From NCBI RefSeq assembly GCF_000017205.1, contig NC_009656.1, forward strand, positions 5,882,501 to 5,946,500: a stretch of 64,000 nucleotides of DNA, written 5' to 3'. Positions 16,869 through 26,028 of the stretch are shown here, in pieces. Origin of the DNA: Pseudomonas paraeruginosa PA7 (lineage in GTDB: Bacteria; Pseudomonadota; Gammaproteobacteria; Pseudomonadales; Pseudomonadaceae). The position numbers were made by a program, and so were the translations under genes. Position 1 is the first letter of the stretch; each line of letters starts with the position of its first letter. A model generated the notes under the pieces. The model saw only the letters and a program-made list of their open reading frames with translations, ran no database searches and was not told where the DNA came from.

Positions 16869-18044
16869 ATGCCCCAAGCCCTTTCCACCGACATCCTCAT
16901 CGTTGGCGGCGGTATCGCCGGCCTCTGGCTGAACGCCCGCCTGCGCCGGGCCGGCTACGCCACCGTACTGGTGGAAAGCGCCAGTCTCGGCGGCGGGCAG
17001 AGCGTGAAGTCGCAGGGGATCATCCACGGCGGTGCCAAGTACGCTCTGCATGGCGCCCTGACCGGCGCCTCGGAAGCCATCGCCGACATGCCGCGGCGCT
17101 GGCGCGCCTGTCTCGGCGATGACGGCGAACTCGACCTGCGGGGCGTGCGCCTGCTTTCCGAGGCGCACTACCTGTGGTCGCCGGGTGGCCTGGCCGGCAG
17201 CCTGACCAGCTTCTTCGCCAGCAAGGCGGTGCGCAGCCGGGTCGAGCAGGCCAAGGGCGACGATTTGCCGCCGGCATTGCGCGACAAGGGGTTCAAGGGC
17301 AAGGCCTACCGCCTCACGGAAATCGTCTTCGACGTCCCCGACCTGATTCGCCGCCTGGCGGAACTGGCCGGCGACAGCCTGCTCGCCGGCCAGCGCATCG
17401 AAGCGCTGCGCGAAGGCGAGGAGCTGGCCGGCTTGCGCGTCGACGGCCGTGAGATCCGTGCCCAGCGCGTGGTGCTCAGCGCCGGTGCCGGCAACGAGGC
17501 GCTGCTCCGCGAACTGGGCCTGGAACAACCGGCCATGCAGCGGCGGCCGCTGCACATGGTGATGGTCAAGGCGAAGACCCTGAAGCCGCTCTACGCCCAC
17601 TGCCTGGGCGCAGGGCCGAAGCCACGGATCACCGTGACCACCCATCCGACCCGCGATGGCCAGGCGGTCTGGTACCTCGGCGGCGATATCGCCGAAGCCG
17701 ATGGCGTGGCCCGCGACGAAGCCGCGCAGATCGCCGAGGCGCGGCGCGAGCTGGCAAAGCTGCTGCCCTGGATCGACCTCGGCCAGGCGCGGTGGGCGAC
17801 TCTGCGGGTGGATCGCGCCGAGCCGGCGCAGTCCAACCTGTTGCGCCCGGACAACGCCTTCCTCGCCGAACAGGGACGCCTGCTGGTCGGCTGGCCGACC
17901 AAGCTGGCGCTGGCCCCTGACTTCGCCGACCGGGTCTGCGCCCGCCTGGAAGAAGACGGCATCCGCCCCAGCGAACATGCCGCGCTGCCGGAACTGCCGC
18001 GTCCGCCGCTCGCCGAGCCGGCCTGGGAGGTTGCCTTCCAATGA
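16869..18044 (+). CDS. FAD-dependent oxidoreductase (DAO/glycerol-3-phosphate dehydrogenase fold)
   Basis: 391 residues. The N-terminal dinucleotide motif ILIVGGGIAGLWLNARL binds FAD and is followed by SLGGGQSVKSQGIIHGG, typical of the DAO fold. A later segment VVLSAGAGNEALL is the second FAD contact. The substrate is unknown. It overlaps the next gene, an aldo-keto reductase, by 4 bp (ATGA), so the two are translationally coupled and may act on the same metabolite. Recalled as PA4991. Confidence 0.85.
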   Translation: MPQALSTDILIVGGGIAGLWLNARLRRAGYATVLVESASLGGGQSVKSQGIIHGGAKYALHGALTGASEAIADMPRRWRACLGDDGELDLRGVRLLSEAHYLWSPGGLAGSLTSFFASKAVRSRVEQAKGDDLPPALRDKGFKGKAYRLTEIVFDVPDLIRRLAELAGDSLLAGQRIEALREGEELAGLRVDGREIRAQRVVLSAGAGNEALLRELGLEQPAMQRRPLHMVMVKAKTLKPLYAHCLGAGPKPRITVTTHPTRDGQAVWYLGGDIAEADGVARDEAAQIAEARRELAKLLPWIDLGQARWATLRVDRAEPAQSNLLRPDNAFLAEQGRLLVGWPTKLALAPDFADRVCARLEEDGIRPSEHAALPELPRPPLAEPAWEVAFQ

Positions 18045-18853
18045 TCAAGGATACCCTCCACCACCTGCACCGCGCGCTGGGCGACACCGGCCTGACGGTC
18101 TCGCCGCTGGGCCTGGGCACCGTCAAGTTCGGTCGCGACCAGGGCGTGAAGTACCCTTCCGGCTTCACCATCCCCGACGACCGCGAAGCCGCCGACCTGC
18201 TGGCCCTGGCCCGCGAGCTCGGCATCAACCTGATCGACACCGCGCCAGCCTACGGGCGCAGCGAGGAGCGCCTCGGCCCGCTGTTGCGCGGCCAGCGCGA
18301 GCACTGGGTGATCGTCAGCAAGGTCGGCGAGGAATTCGTCGACGGCCGGTCGCACTTCGATTTCTCCGCCGCGCATACCCGGCGCTCCGTCGAACGCAGC
18401 CTGAAACGCCTGGAGACCGATCACATCGAGCTGGTGCTGGTGCATTCCGACGGCAACGACCTGGATATCCTGGAGAACAGCGAGGTCTACCCGACCCTCG
18501 CCGCGCTCAAGCGCGAGGGCCTGATCGGCGCCTACGGGCTGTCCGGCAAGACCGTAGAGGGCGGCCTGGAGGCCCTGCGCGAGGGCGACTGCGCGATGGT
18601 CACCTACAACCTCGCCGAACGTGCCGAATTGCCGGTCATCGACTACGCCGCCGCCCACGCCAAGGGCATCCTGGTGAAGAAGGCGCTGGCCAGCGGGCAT
18701 GCCTGCCTGGACGCCGGCCAGGACCCGGTGCGCGCCAGCTTCGAACTGGTGTTCGGCCAGCCCGGCGTCGGCGCGGCCATCGTCGGTACCATCAACCCGC
18801 TGCACCTGGCCCATAATGTCGCGATGGCCGCGCAAGCCCTGAAAAAGACCTGA
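18041..18853 (+). CDS. Aldo-keto reductase
   Basis: 270 residues in a TIM-barrel AKR layout. Catalytic residues are visible: Asp in NLIDTAPAYG, the Tyr of the same motif, Lys in VIVSKVGEE and His in LVLVHSDG. The C-terminus (VGTINPLHLAHNV) resembles the NADPH phosphate-binding end. It would reduce an aldehyde or ketone or oxidise an alcohol using NADP(H). It is coupled to the upstream flavoprotein through an ATGA overlap. Recalled as PA4992. Confidence 0.88.
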   Translation: MIKDTLHHLHRALGDTGLTVSPLGLGTVKFGRDQGVKYPSGFTIPDDREAADLLALARELGINLIDTAPAYGRSEERLGPLLRGQREHWVIVSKVGEEFVDGRSHFDFSAAHTRRSVERSLKRLETDHIELVLVHSDGNDLDILENSEVYPTLAALKREGLIGAYGLSGKTVEGGLEALREGDCAMVTYNLAERAELPVIDYAAAHAKGILVKKALASGHACLDAGQDPVRASFELVFGQPGVGAAIVGTINPLHLAHNVAMAAQALKKT

Positions 18854-18881
18854 GCGATACATCGGCTGCAACAACCGCGGG

Positions 18882-18910
18882 TTGACACTCGCGGTGCATT
18901 CCGTTGCCAT
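18882..18910 (+). promoter_or_regulatory. Candidate promoter for the Nudix-like gene
   Basis: A consensus TTGACA (-35) with 17 bp to a poor -10 (TGCCAT). A short palindrome CAACC-GCG-GGTTG (18872-18884) overlaps the -35. The rest of the 169-bp gap shows nothing else I can name. Confidence 0.3.
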
Positions 18911-19022
18911 GTTCCTCCCGAACGAGCCGAACCCTGCCTGCCGCCCTCACCTTCCGGTGGCCGGTGCATCGAACGAGAGCCTCCGTCCCGCCCCGGCGCG
19001 ATGACCCGAGAAGGAGTCCCGT

Positions 19023-19940
19023 ATGCCCCGAATGCTCGCCCGCAAGGACCCGTCCGCCTTCAAGACCCTGCCGCTGCTGGTGGAGGCCACCCCGGACGGC
19101 CTGGTCTACCAGGCCCTCGGCCTGCCACTGAACTTCCAGCAGATGCTCGGGCGCCGCCGGCGAATCGAGGTCGCCGACCCGCAGCGCTTCGTCGCCGAGC
19201 TGGCCAATCTCGGCGTCTCCGTGCGCCTGACCCTGAACTGGCAGGGCCGCGACTACTGGGTGCTGGTCCGCCAGCGCCGCCTGGATCGCGGCGATACCGT
19301 GCTCAAGCTGATCTCCGGCTACGTGCCGGCACACGAATTGAACCTGCCGTTGCTCACGGCGATCCAGGAGGTCGCCGAGGAGTGCCTGGTGGAGACCGCC
19401 GGCGGCTGGCTCGGCGGGCGCTTCGGCGATACCTGGCTGCCGACGCCCTACCAGGGCTCGCTGCGCTACCGGGAGAACAGCCACTTCGTCCTCACCCCGC
19501 TGTCCGGCGCCGCCCGCCCGGTGCAAGCCGGCAGCCTGCGCCTGCTGGAACGCCCCCGGGCCTACGTGCACCTGCCCACGGCCTCGCTGCAACTGGTCTA
19601 TGACATGCGCCTGGAACTGCCGCGCGATGCGCGCGAGCCGAGCCTCTACCATGTCGACGAGCGGCTCGAGAGCGGTCCGTTGGTGGCGCGCCTGGATCGC
19701 CGCCGCCCGGACCTGTACCTGTTGCCGCTGGCGCAGGGCCGCCCCAGCGGCGAGCTGTTCACCCTGCGCAAGGGCCAGCTGCGCCCGGCGGGCACGCGCG
19801 GGCTGTGGCTGGCCGAGAGCTTCGCCGTACAGGACGGCTGGCTGGTGCGCGAGGAGCGCATCCGCTTCCGCGACTGGCTGGCGCTGTGGCCCTCGGACGA
19901 CGGCGACCAGGGCGGCGCGCGTGACCGCGCCAGCGCCTGA
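19023..19940 (+). CDS. Uncharacterised protein with a Nudix-like motif
   Basis: 305 residues, no signal peptide or membrane segment. ATG 19023 follows GAGAAGGAG. In the middle, GYVPAHE then QEVAEECLV approximates the Nudix box G-x5-E-x7-REUxEExGU, but with two extra residues in the loop, Gln for the Arg and Leu for the Gly. The acidic EVAEE core that would bind metal is kept. The N-terminal 110 residues and the C-terminal 130 residues match no family I recognise. It is transcribed alone, convergent with the acyl-CoA dehydrogenase pair (27-bp gap). Function unknown; a divergent nucleotide-pyrophosphatase is one possibility. Recalled as PA4993. Confidence 0.7.
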   Translation: MPRMLARKDPSAFKTLPLLVEATPDGLVYQALGLPLNFQQMLGRRRRIEVADPQRFVAELANLGVSVRLTLNWQGRDYWVLVRQRRLDRGDTVLKLISGYVPAHELNLPLLTAIQEVAEECLVETAGGWLGGRFGDTWLPTPYQGSLRYRENSHFVLTPLSGAARPVQAGSLRLLERPRAYVHLPTASLQLVYDMRLELPRDAREPSLYHVDERLESGPLVARLDRRRPDLYLLPLAQGRPSGELFTLRKGQLRPAGTRGLWLAESFAVQDGWLVREERIRFRDWLALWPSDDGDQGGARDRASA

Positions 19941-19967
19941 GGCCACGCCAGGCCGCCCGGCCCGGAC

Positions 19968-21176
19968 CTACTTCAGCTGGCTGGACGACTTGCCCAGCAG
20001 GCGCCGGGCGACGATCAGCAGTTGGATCTGCTGGGTGCCTTCGAAGATATCGAGGATCTTCGAGTCCCGCGCCCACTTCTCCAGCAGCTCCTCCTCGGCG
20101 TAGCCGAGGGCCCCGGCCAGCTCCACGCACTTCAGGGTGATCTCGTTGGCCACCCGCCCGGCCTTGGCCTTGGCGATGGACGCCTCCTTCGAGTTGGGCA
20201 GCTTGTTGTCGGCCATCCACGCCGCCTTCAGGGTCAGCAGGCGCGCCGCCTCCCATTCCGCCTCCAGCCGATAGAGGGTCGCCTCGGCGTGGCTGACGAC
20301 GAGCAGCGGCTTCCTGTAATCGAACTTGCAGCCGGCCTTCTTCAGTAATTCGCGGGTCCGGTCCAGCGCCGCCTTGGCCACCCCGACGGCCATCCCGGCC
20401 ACCAGCGGGCGGGTATTGTCGAAGGTCTCCATGACCCCGGCGAAACCCTTCTGCACGTCGACCTCGGCGTTGCCCAGCAGGTTCGCAGCCGGCACCCGGC
20501 AATCATTGAAACTGATCGAAGCGGTATCCGAAGCCTTGATCCCGAGCTTCTTCTCCAGGCGGGTGACGGTCATCCCCGGCGTGCCCTTCTCGACCACGAA
20601 GGACTTGATCGCCGCCCGCCCCAGGCTACGGTCCAGGGTGGCCCAGACCACCACCGCGTCGGCCCGCTCGCCGGAAGTGACGAAGATCTTCTCGCCATTC
20701 AGCACATAGTGGTCGCCATCCTGGGTCGCGGTGGTGCGGATCGCCGCCGAGTCCGAGCCGCAACCCGGCTCGGTGATCGCCATCGCCGCCCAGGTACCGC
20801 CGAAGCGCTGCAACTGCTCCTCGTTGGCCACCGCGGCGATCGCCGCGTTGCCCAGGCCCTGGCGCGGCATGGCCAGGAGCAGGCCGACGTCGCCCCAGCA
20901 CAGCTCCATCACGCCGAGCAGCGCCGACAGGTTGCCGCCGTTCTTGATGCCTTCCTCTACCTGCCTGCCGGCGCGCTTGCTCGCCGAGGTCGCGCCGACC
21001 GCCTCGGGCGAGCCGCTGTTCATGCCATCCAGCAGGGCGGCGAGCAGGTCCAGCTCCTTCGGGTAGGCGTGCTCGGCCTTGTCGTACTTGCGCGAGATCG
21101 GCCGGAAGTAGTTCTCCGCCACCTGATGCGCCTGGTTGGCCAGGCTGCGGAATTTCTTCGGGGTTTCCAGGTACAT
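19968..21176 (-). CDS. Acyl-CoA dehydrogenase-like subunit keeping the catalytic base
   Basis: 402 residues. The flavin-side motif AITEPGCGSD (residues 133-142) and the catalytic motif FEGTQQIQ with Glu379 are intact. The interface motif RxxFGxPI..Q that holds the FAD pyrophosphate is absent: the equivalent stretch reads CKFDYRKPLLVVSHAEA. The QxxGGxG loop is degenerate (ELAGALGY). The gene 48 bp upstream encodes a relative with the opposite pattern, so I infer a heterotetramer in which FAD sites form between unlike subunits. Electron acceptor would be ETF; acyl substrate unknown. Recalled as PA4994. Confidence 0.85.
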   Translation of the reverse strand: MYLETPKKFRSLANQAHQVAENYFRPISRKYDKAEHAYPKELDLLAALLDGMNSGSPEAVGATSASKRAGRQVEEGIKNGGNLSALLGVMELCWGDVGLLLAMPRQGLGNAAIAAVANEEQLQRFGGTWAAMAITEPGCGSDSAAIRTTATQDGDHYVLNGEKIFVTSGERADAVVVWATLDRSLGRAAIKSFVVEKGTPGMTVTRLEKKLGIKASDTASISFNDCRVPAANLLGNAEVDVQKGFAGVMETFDNTRPLVAGMAVGVAKAALDRTRELLKKAGCKFDYRKPLLVVSHAEATLYRLEAEWEAARLLTLKAAWMADNKLPNSKEASIAKAKAGRVANEITLKCVELAGALGYAEEELLEKWARDSKILDIFEGTQQIQLLIVARRLLGKSSSQLK

Positions 21177-21224
21177 GTCGGTTCCTCGTTCACTCGCCGC
21201 GGCGGGCCGCGCGCTCGCTCGGGT

Positions 21225-22508
21225 TCACAGGTGCAGGCCGCCGGCCATCAGCGCCACTGCGCGCAGGTCGCGGTACCAGCGTTCGGCCGGATGTTCCTTG
21301 GTGAAGCCGTGGCCACCGAGCAGTTGCACGGCGTCGGTGCCGATCTTCATCGCCTTCTCGGCACAGAGCAGGCGCGCCAGGTAGGCCTCGCGATGGAACG
21401 CCTGGCCGCGCTCGGCCAGGGCGCAGGCGCGCCAGACCATCAGGCGCATGGCATCCAGCTCGATGGCGATGTCGGCGACCATGAAGGCCACGCCCTGGCG
21501 ATGGCTGATCGGCTCGCCGAAAGCCTCGCGCTCGTTGCAGTAGGCGATCACGTAGTCCAGCGCCGCCTGCCCGGTGCCCAGCGCCAGGGCGCACCAGGCC
21601 AGGGCCGCGTGGTCGAGGAAAGCCTGGTAGTCGAAATGCTCGGCGGCCAGACGGTTGCCCGCCGGCACCTTGACGCTTTTCAGGCGCAACCGGGCGGTGC
21701 CGCCTGCCTTCAAGCCCATCGCCGGTTCGGCACGCCGCTCGACTCCCTTGGCCGAAGCCTCCACCAGGAACAGCGCGGGGCCGTCATCGGTGTTCGCCGC
21801 AACGATCAGGCGGCTGGCCTCCAGGCCCCGCAGGACCAGGCATTTCTCCCCGGAAACGAGGTAGTGGCTGCCCTTGCGCCGGGCACGGGTGGCCGGCTTG
21901 CGCGGATCGAACAACAGGCTCGGCTCGTTGACCGCGATGGCGGTGAGCGGCGCGCCCTCCTCGCTGACGAACGCCAGCAGCCACTGCGCCTGCTGTGACG
22001 GACTGCCCCAGCGGCGGATGCAGTTGGCTGCCGACAGTGGCACCAGCAGCGCCGCCGCCAGCGACAGGTCGCCCTTGGCCAGGGCCTCGGCGATCAGCGC
22101 GGTGGTCACGGTGGTGCGCTCGCCGGCCATGCCGCCGTGCACCTCGCCCACGCCGTAGTGGGTCAGGCCCAGCTCCAACGCCTGGTTGAGCAGCTCCGCC
22201 GGCAGGCTGGCCTCGGCGTCCGCGTCATGAGCCAGCGGACGCAGCACCTCCAGGGCGAAGCCTTCGAGCATGTCCACCAGCATCTGCTGGTCATCGGAGA
22301 AAGACAGGTCGAACAATCCGTCCGGATCGGCCTTGCGCGGCCCCTTCGTCTGCTTCGCCGAGCGCTCGCTGGCCAGGCGGAAACCGGTGCGGCTGCCGCT
22401 GTAGAGCAGTTTCTCGAAGGGTTTGCGGAGATTGAAACGGTCCGGCCAGTCGGCCTGGGCGACGCGGTTCAGTACAGCCAGGGCACGGCCCTGTACATCG
22501 GTGCTCAT
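21225..22508 (-). CDS. Acyl-CoA dehydrogenase-like partner subunit lacking the catalytic base
   Basis: 427 residues from ATG 22508, chosen over ATG 22514 because GGAG is ten bases upstream. About 65 extra N-terminal residues precede the dehydrogenase fold. The FAD-pyrophosphate motif REAFGEPISHRQ (R327, Q338) and QLLGGHGF (395-402) are well kept. The flavin-side motif is lost (AVNEPSLLFDP) and the catalytic EGT is replaced (YRDLRAVALMAGG), so it cannot work alone. It is complementary to the next gene product and probably its obligate partner. It follows hldE by 133 bp. Recalled as PA4995. Confidence 0.82.
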   Translation of the reverse strand: MSTDVQGRALAVLNRVAQADWPDRFNLRKPFEKLLYSGSRTGFRLASERSAKQTKGPRKADPDGLFDLSFSDDQQMLVDMLEGFALEVLRPLAHDADAEASLPAELLNQALELGLTHYGVGEVHGGMAGERTTVTTALIAEALAKGDLSLAAALLVPLSAANCIRRWGSPSQQAQWLLAFVSEEGAPLTAIAVNEPSLLFDPRKPATRARRKGSHYLVSGEKCLVLRGLEASRLIVAANTDDGPALFLVEASAKGVERRAEPAMGLKAGGTARLRLKSVKVPAGNRLAAEHFDYQAFLDHAALAWCALALGTGQAALDYVIAYCNEREAFGEPISHRQGVAFMVADIAIELDAMRLMVWRACALAERGQAFHREAYLARLLCAEKAMKIGTDAVQLLGGHGFTKEHPAERWYRDLRAVALMAGGLHL

Positions 22509-22641
22509 GGGCATCTTGCTCCACGCAGGATGGGATGCCCGGATCATGCGCCGCCGCATGGGCAGCGCCTATGACCGTCTCGCCGAAGGGAGTTGTCAGG
22601 CCAGCCAGTCATCCGCCAGGGGCGACCGGCCGGGGAAAGGC

Positions 22642-24066
22642 TCAGCCTTTCTGGCGGATCTTCTCGACGATGGCGGTGGTCGAGCTGTTCTCCACCAGGC
22701 CGAGCACCCGTACCTCGCCGCCGTAGGCCTTGACGATCTGCGCGCCGACCACCTGCTCGACGCCGTAGTCGCCGCCCTTGACCAGCACGTCCGGGCGGAC
22801 CTGCTCGAGCAGGCGCTCGGGGGTGTCCTCGGCAAAACTCACCACCCAGTCCACCGCGCCAAGCCCGGCGAGCACCGCCATGCGCCGGTCCACCGAGTTG
22901 ATCGGCCGGCCGGCGCCCTTCAGACGGGTGACCGAGGCGTCGTCGTTGACCCCGACGATCAGGCGGTCGCCCTGGGCGCGCGCCTGTTCGAGGTAGGTCA
23001 CGTGGCCGGCATGAAGAATGTCGAAGCAGCCATTGGTGAAGACGATCTTCTCGCCGTGGGCGCGGGCGTCCTCGATCGCCAGCAGCAATTGCTCCAGGCC
23101 CAGCACGCCACGCTCGGAACCCTGCTCGCGCTGCACCGCGCGACGCAGTTCGGGCGCGCTGATCGCCGCGGTACCGAGCTTGCCGACCACGATGCCGGCG
23201 GCCAGGTTGGCCAGGCCCACCGCGGACGGCAGCTCCTCGCCGGCGGCAAGCGCCGCGGCGAGGGTGGAAATCACCGTATCGCCGGCACCGGTGACGTCGA
23301 ACACTTCCCGCGCCCGCGCCGGCAGGTGCAGGGCCGGCTGGCCATGGCGGAGCAGGGTCATGCCATGCTCGCCGCGAGTCACCAGCAACGCGCCGAGCTC
23401 CAGCTCGCTCATCAGCGCCTGGCCCTTGGCGACCAGCTCGGCCTCGTCGGCGCAGCGGCCGACGATGGTCTCGAATTCGGACAGGTTCGGGGTGATCAGG
23501 CTGGCACCGCGATAGATGGCGAAGTCCTTGCCCTTGGGATCGGCCAATACCGGGATATTGCGAGCCCGGGCCGCCTGGATCAGCACCTGGTGGTTCTGCA
23601 GCGCGCCCTTGCCGTAATCGGACAGCACCAGCACCTTGACCTGGTCGAGCAGCGCCTCGACGTCCAGCGCCAGGGCCGCAGCGTCGGTTCGGAACGGTTC
23701 TTCGAAATCCACCCGCAGCAATTGCTGGTGACGGCTCATGACCCTCAGCTTGACGATGGTCGGCTGGCTGTCGATGCGCTGGAAACGCGCGTCCACGCCG
23801 GCGGCCTTGAGGCTGTTGGCCAGGCTGTCGGCAGCCTCGTCGCGGCCGGTGACGCCGACCAGCAAGGCCTGGGCGCCCAGCGCGGCGATGTTCAGCGCGA
23901 CGTTGGCGGCGCCGCCGGGACGGTCCTCGTGCTGTTCGACGCGGACCACCGGCACCGGCGCCTCCGGCGAGATGCGCGAAGTCGCGCCATGCCAGTAGCG
24001 GTCGAGCATCACATCACCGACCACCAATACCGGGGCCTGGTCGAAACGGGGCATGGACAACTTCAT
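22642..24066 (-). CDS. hldE: Bifunctional heptose-7-phosphate kinase / heptose-1-phosphate adenylyltransferase
   Basis: 474 residues from ATG 24066 (TGGAG upstream). Residues 1 to about 320 are a ribokinase-fold kinase with GAAN-type [13 protein letters not shown] segment ([15 protein letters not shown]) and anion-hole GAGDTVIS. Residues about 340-474 are a nucleotidyltransferase with [13 protein letters not shown]. Together they phosphorylate D-glycero-manno-heptose-7-phosphate at C1 and, after dephosphorylation by GmhB, add AMP to make ADP-heptose for WaaC/WaaF. It lies 43 bp downstream of msbA, same strand. The stop codon sits in a small hairpin (AAAGGC-TGA-GCCTTT). Confidence 0.96.
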   Translation of the reverse strand: MKLSMPRFDQAPVLVVGDVMLDRYWHGATSRISPEAPVPVVRVEQHEDRPGGAANVALNIAALGAQALLVGVTGRDEAADSLANSLKAAGVDARFQRIDSQPTIVKLRVMSRHQQLLRVDFEEPFRTDAAALALDVEALLDQVKVLVLSDYGKGALQNHQVLIQAARARNIPVLADPKGKDFAIYRGASLITPNLSEFETIVGRCADEAELVAKGQALMSELELGALLVTRGEHGMTLLRHGQPALHLPARAREVFDVTGAGDTVISTLAAALAAGEELPSAVGLANLAAGIVVGKLGTAAISAPELRRAVQREQGSERGVLGLEQLLLAIEDARAHGEKIVFTNGCFDILHAGHVTYLEQARAQGDRLIVGVNDDASVTRLKGAGRPINSVDRRMAVLAGLGAVDWVVSFAEDTPERLLEQVRPDVLVKGGDYGVEQVVGAQIVKAYGGEVRVLGLVENSSTTAIVEKIRQKG

Positions 24067-24109
24067 GGGAACTCCAGAAAACAACCTCTCGGGGCAGACG
24101 CCCAGTTTA

Positions 24110-25921
24110 TCAGCCGACAGGCGCCGGCGCCTGCTCATCCAGTCCCATCGCGTGCAGCCGCGCATAGTGGCCGTTCTGCGCCAGCAGCTCGGCGTGGCTG
24201 CCACGCTCGACGATATGCCCCTGGTCCATCACCAGGATCAGGTCGGCCTTCTCGATGGTCGACAGGCGGTGAGCGATCACCAGGGTGGTGCGTCCTTTCA
24301 TCACCTCGTCCAGCGCCGCCTGGATGTGCCGCTCCGATTCGGTGTCCAGCGCCGAGGTGGCCTCGTCGAGGATCAGCAGCGGTGCGTCCTTGAGCAGCGC
24401 CCGGGCGATCGCCAGGCGCTGGCGCTGGCCGCCGGAGAGCAGCACGCCGTTCTCGCCGACCTCGGTATCGAAGCCCTGCGGCAGGTTGTCGATGAACTCC
24501 TTGGCGTTCGCCGCCTTCGCTGCCCGCTCGATCTGCTCGCGCGGCGCGCCGGCGAGGTCGCCATAGGCGATGTTGTTGGCCACGCTGTCGTTGAACAGGG
24601 TGACCTGCTGCGTCACCAGGGCGATGTGGCGACGCAGGTTGCGCAGACGATAATCCTCGATCTCGACGCCATCCAGGAGAATCTGCCCCTCATTGTGCTG
24701 ATAAAAGCGCGGAACCAGATTCGCCAGGGTCGACTTGCCGCTACCGGAGCGGCCGACCAGCGCGATCATCTGCCCGGGCTCGGCGACGAAGCTGATGTCG
24801 TCCAGCACCTGCTTGTCGGTGCCCGGGTAGCGGAAGCTCAGGTTGCGTACCTCCAGGCGCCCGCCGACCCGCTCCTTCTCCACGGTGCCCCGGTCTTCCT
24901 CGGGGACTTCGTCCAGTTGCTCGAAGATGCTTTCCGCGCCGGCGACGCCGCGCTGCACGGTCGAACTGACCTCGGAAAGCTGGCGGATCGGCTTGGGCAG
25001 CAAGCCAGCCGCGGTGATATAGGCGACCAGGTCGCCCGCCGAGGCATCGCCACGCAACCACAGCACCAGGAACATCAGCACCGCCATGGCGACATAGATC
25101 ACCAGTTGCAGCATCGGCGTGTAGACCGCGCCGGTCTTGGTCATCCGCAATTGCTTGTCGGTGTTGCTCTGGCTGGCGTCGAGGAAGCGCTTTTCCTCGT
25201 AGGCCTCGCCGCCGAAGCTGCGCACCACGCGGTAGCCCTGGATGGTTTCCGAAGCGACGTGGGTGACGTCGCCCATCGCCACCTGGATCTTCTTGCTCTG
25301 CTTGCGGAACTTGCGGCTGGCAGTGGTCACCATCACCGCGATCAGCGGCAGGATCGCCAGCATCACCAGGGTCAGCTTCCAGTTCATCCACAGCAGGTAG
25401 AGGAACAGGAAGACCACGGTCAGGCCTTCGCGGATCACTACCTTGATCGCCTCGGTGGCGGCGCCGGTGACCATGGTCACGTTGAAGGTGATGCGCGAGA
25501 TCAGGTGGCCGGAGTTGTGCGTATCGAAATAGCGGTTCGGCAGCACCAATAGCTTGTTGAACAGCGCCACCCGCAGGTCGTGCACCAGGCCGAGGGAGAC
25601 CTTGGCCAGGAAGAAGTTGCCGAGGAACGAACCCAGGCCCTGCCAGGCGGCGATCAGGATGATCAGCAGCGGCACCGCGTAGACCAGGTGCAGGTCGCGC
25701 AGCCAGGGCCATTCCACGTTCGGAAACAAAGCCGCGTCAGGATTGGACAGGCCGTCGACGAAATACTTGAGAATGCCCGCCAGCATCGGCTGGGTCGAGG
25801 CGAAGATCAGGAAACCGACGATGCTGAGTAGGAACATTCCGATGTAGGGCTTCACGTAGCCCAACAGGCGGAAATAGATCTTGAGACTGGAAGGTCCGGG
25901 ATTCTGAGGACTATCGCTCAT
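24110..25921 (-). CDS. msbA: Lipid A-core flippase MsbA (ABC exporter)
   Basis: 603 residues: six transmembrane helices (residues about 20-320) and one nucleotide-binding domain with Walker [11 protein letters not shown], signature LSGGQRQRL, Walker [13 protein letters not shown] and the switch His (VIAHRLS). The half transporter dimerises and flips lipid A-core to the periplasmic face of the inner membrane, where WaaL works. It is the first gene before hldE on the minus strand and is divergent from the kinase-fold gene next to waaL. Confidence 0.96.
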   Translation of the reverse strand: MSDSPQNPGPSSLKIYFRLLGYVKPYIGMFLLSIVGFLIFASTQPMLAGILKYFVDGLSNPDAALFPNVEWPWLRDLHLVYAVPLLIILIAAWQGLGSFLGNFFLAKVSLGLVHDLRVALFNKLLVLPNRYFDTHNSGHLISRITFNVTMVTGAATEAIKVVIREGLTVVFLFLYLLWMNWKLTLVMLAILPLIAVMVTTASRKFRKQSKKIQVAMGDVTHVASETIQGYRVVRSFGGEAYEEKRFLDASQSNTDKQLRMTKTGAVYTPMLQLVIYVAMAVLMFLVLWLRGDASAGDLVAYITAAGLLPKPIRQLSEVSSTVQRGVAGAESIFEQLDEVPEEDRGTVEKERVGGRLEVRNLSFRYPGTDKQVLDDISFVAEPGQMIALVGRSGSGKSTLANLVPRFYQHNEGQILLDGVEIEDYRLRNLRRHIALVTQQVTLFNDSVANNIAYGDLAGAPREQIERAAKAANAKEFIDNLPQGFDTEVGENGVLLSGGQRQRLAIARALLKDAPLLILDEATSALDTESERHIQAALDEVMKGRTTLVIAHRLSTIEKADLILVMDQGHIVERGSHAELLAQNGHYARLHAMGLDEQAPAPVG

Positions 25922-25949
25922 GGTTTCTTACATGCTGAAAAGGTCCCGG

Positions 25950-25958
25950 AGTGTAGCA
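25950..25958 (-). promoter_or_regulatory. Candidate extended -10 promoter of msbA
   Basis: Minus strand TGCTACACT, an extended -10 element 29 bp before the msbA start, with no good -35. The 107-bp divergent gap also contains TAAGAT (25997-26002) in the other direction, a possible -10 for the kinase-fold gene. Confidence 0.35.
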
Positions 25959-26028
25959 CAGGACGTCCATCACTCCGCCCGGGGGGCGTGTTGGGGTAAG
26001 ATGGCGGGCCGTTCGTTCAGGAGCTCGC

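Noticed and set aside
18872-18884. CAACC-GCG-GGTTG as a terminator after the aldo-keto reductase
   Set aside because: Only five pairs and no T-run; it overlaps a possible -35 box instead.
22628-22650. AAAGGC-TGA-GCCTTT at the hldE stop as a terminator
   Set aside because: A 6-bp stem followed by C residues on the minus strand; too weak to call.
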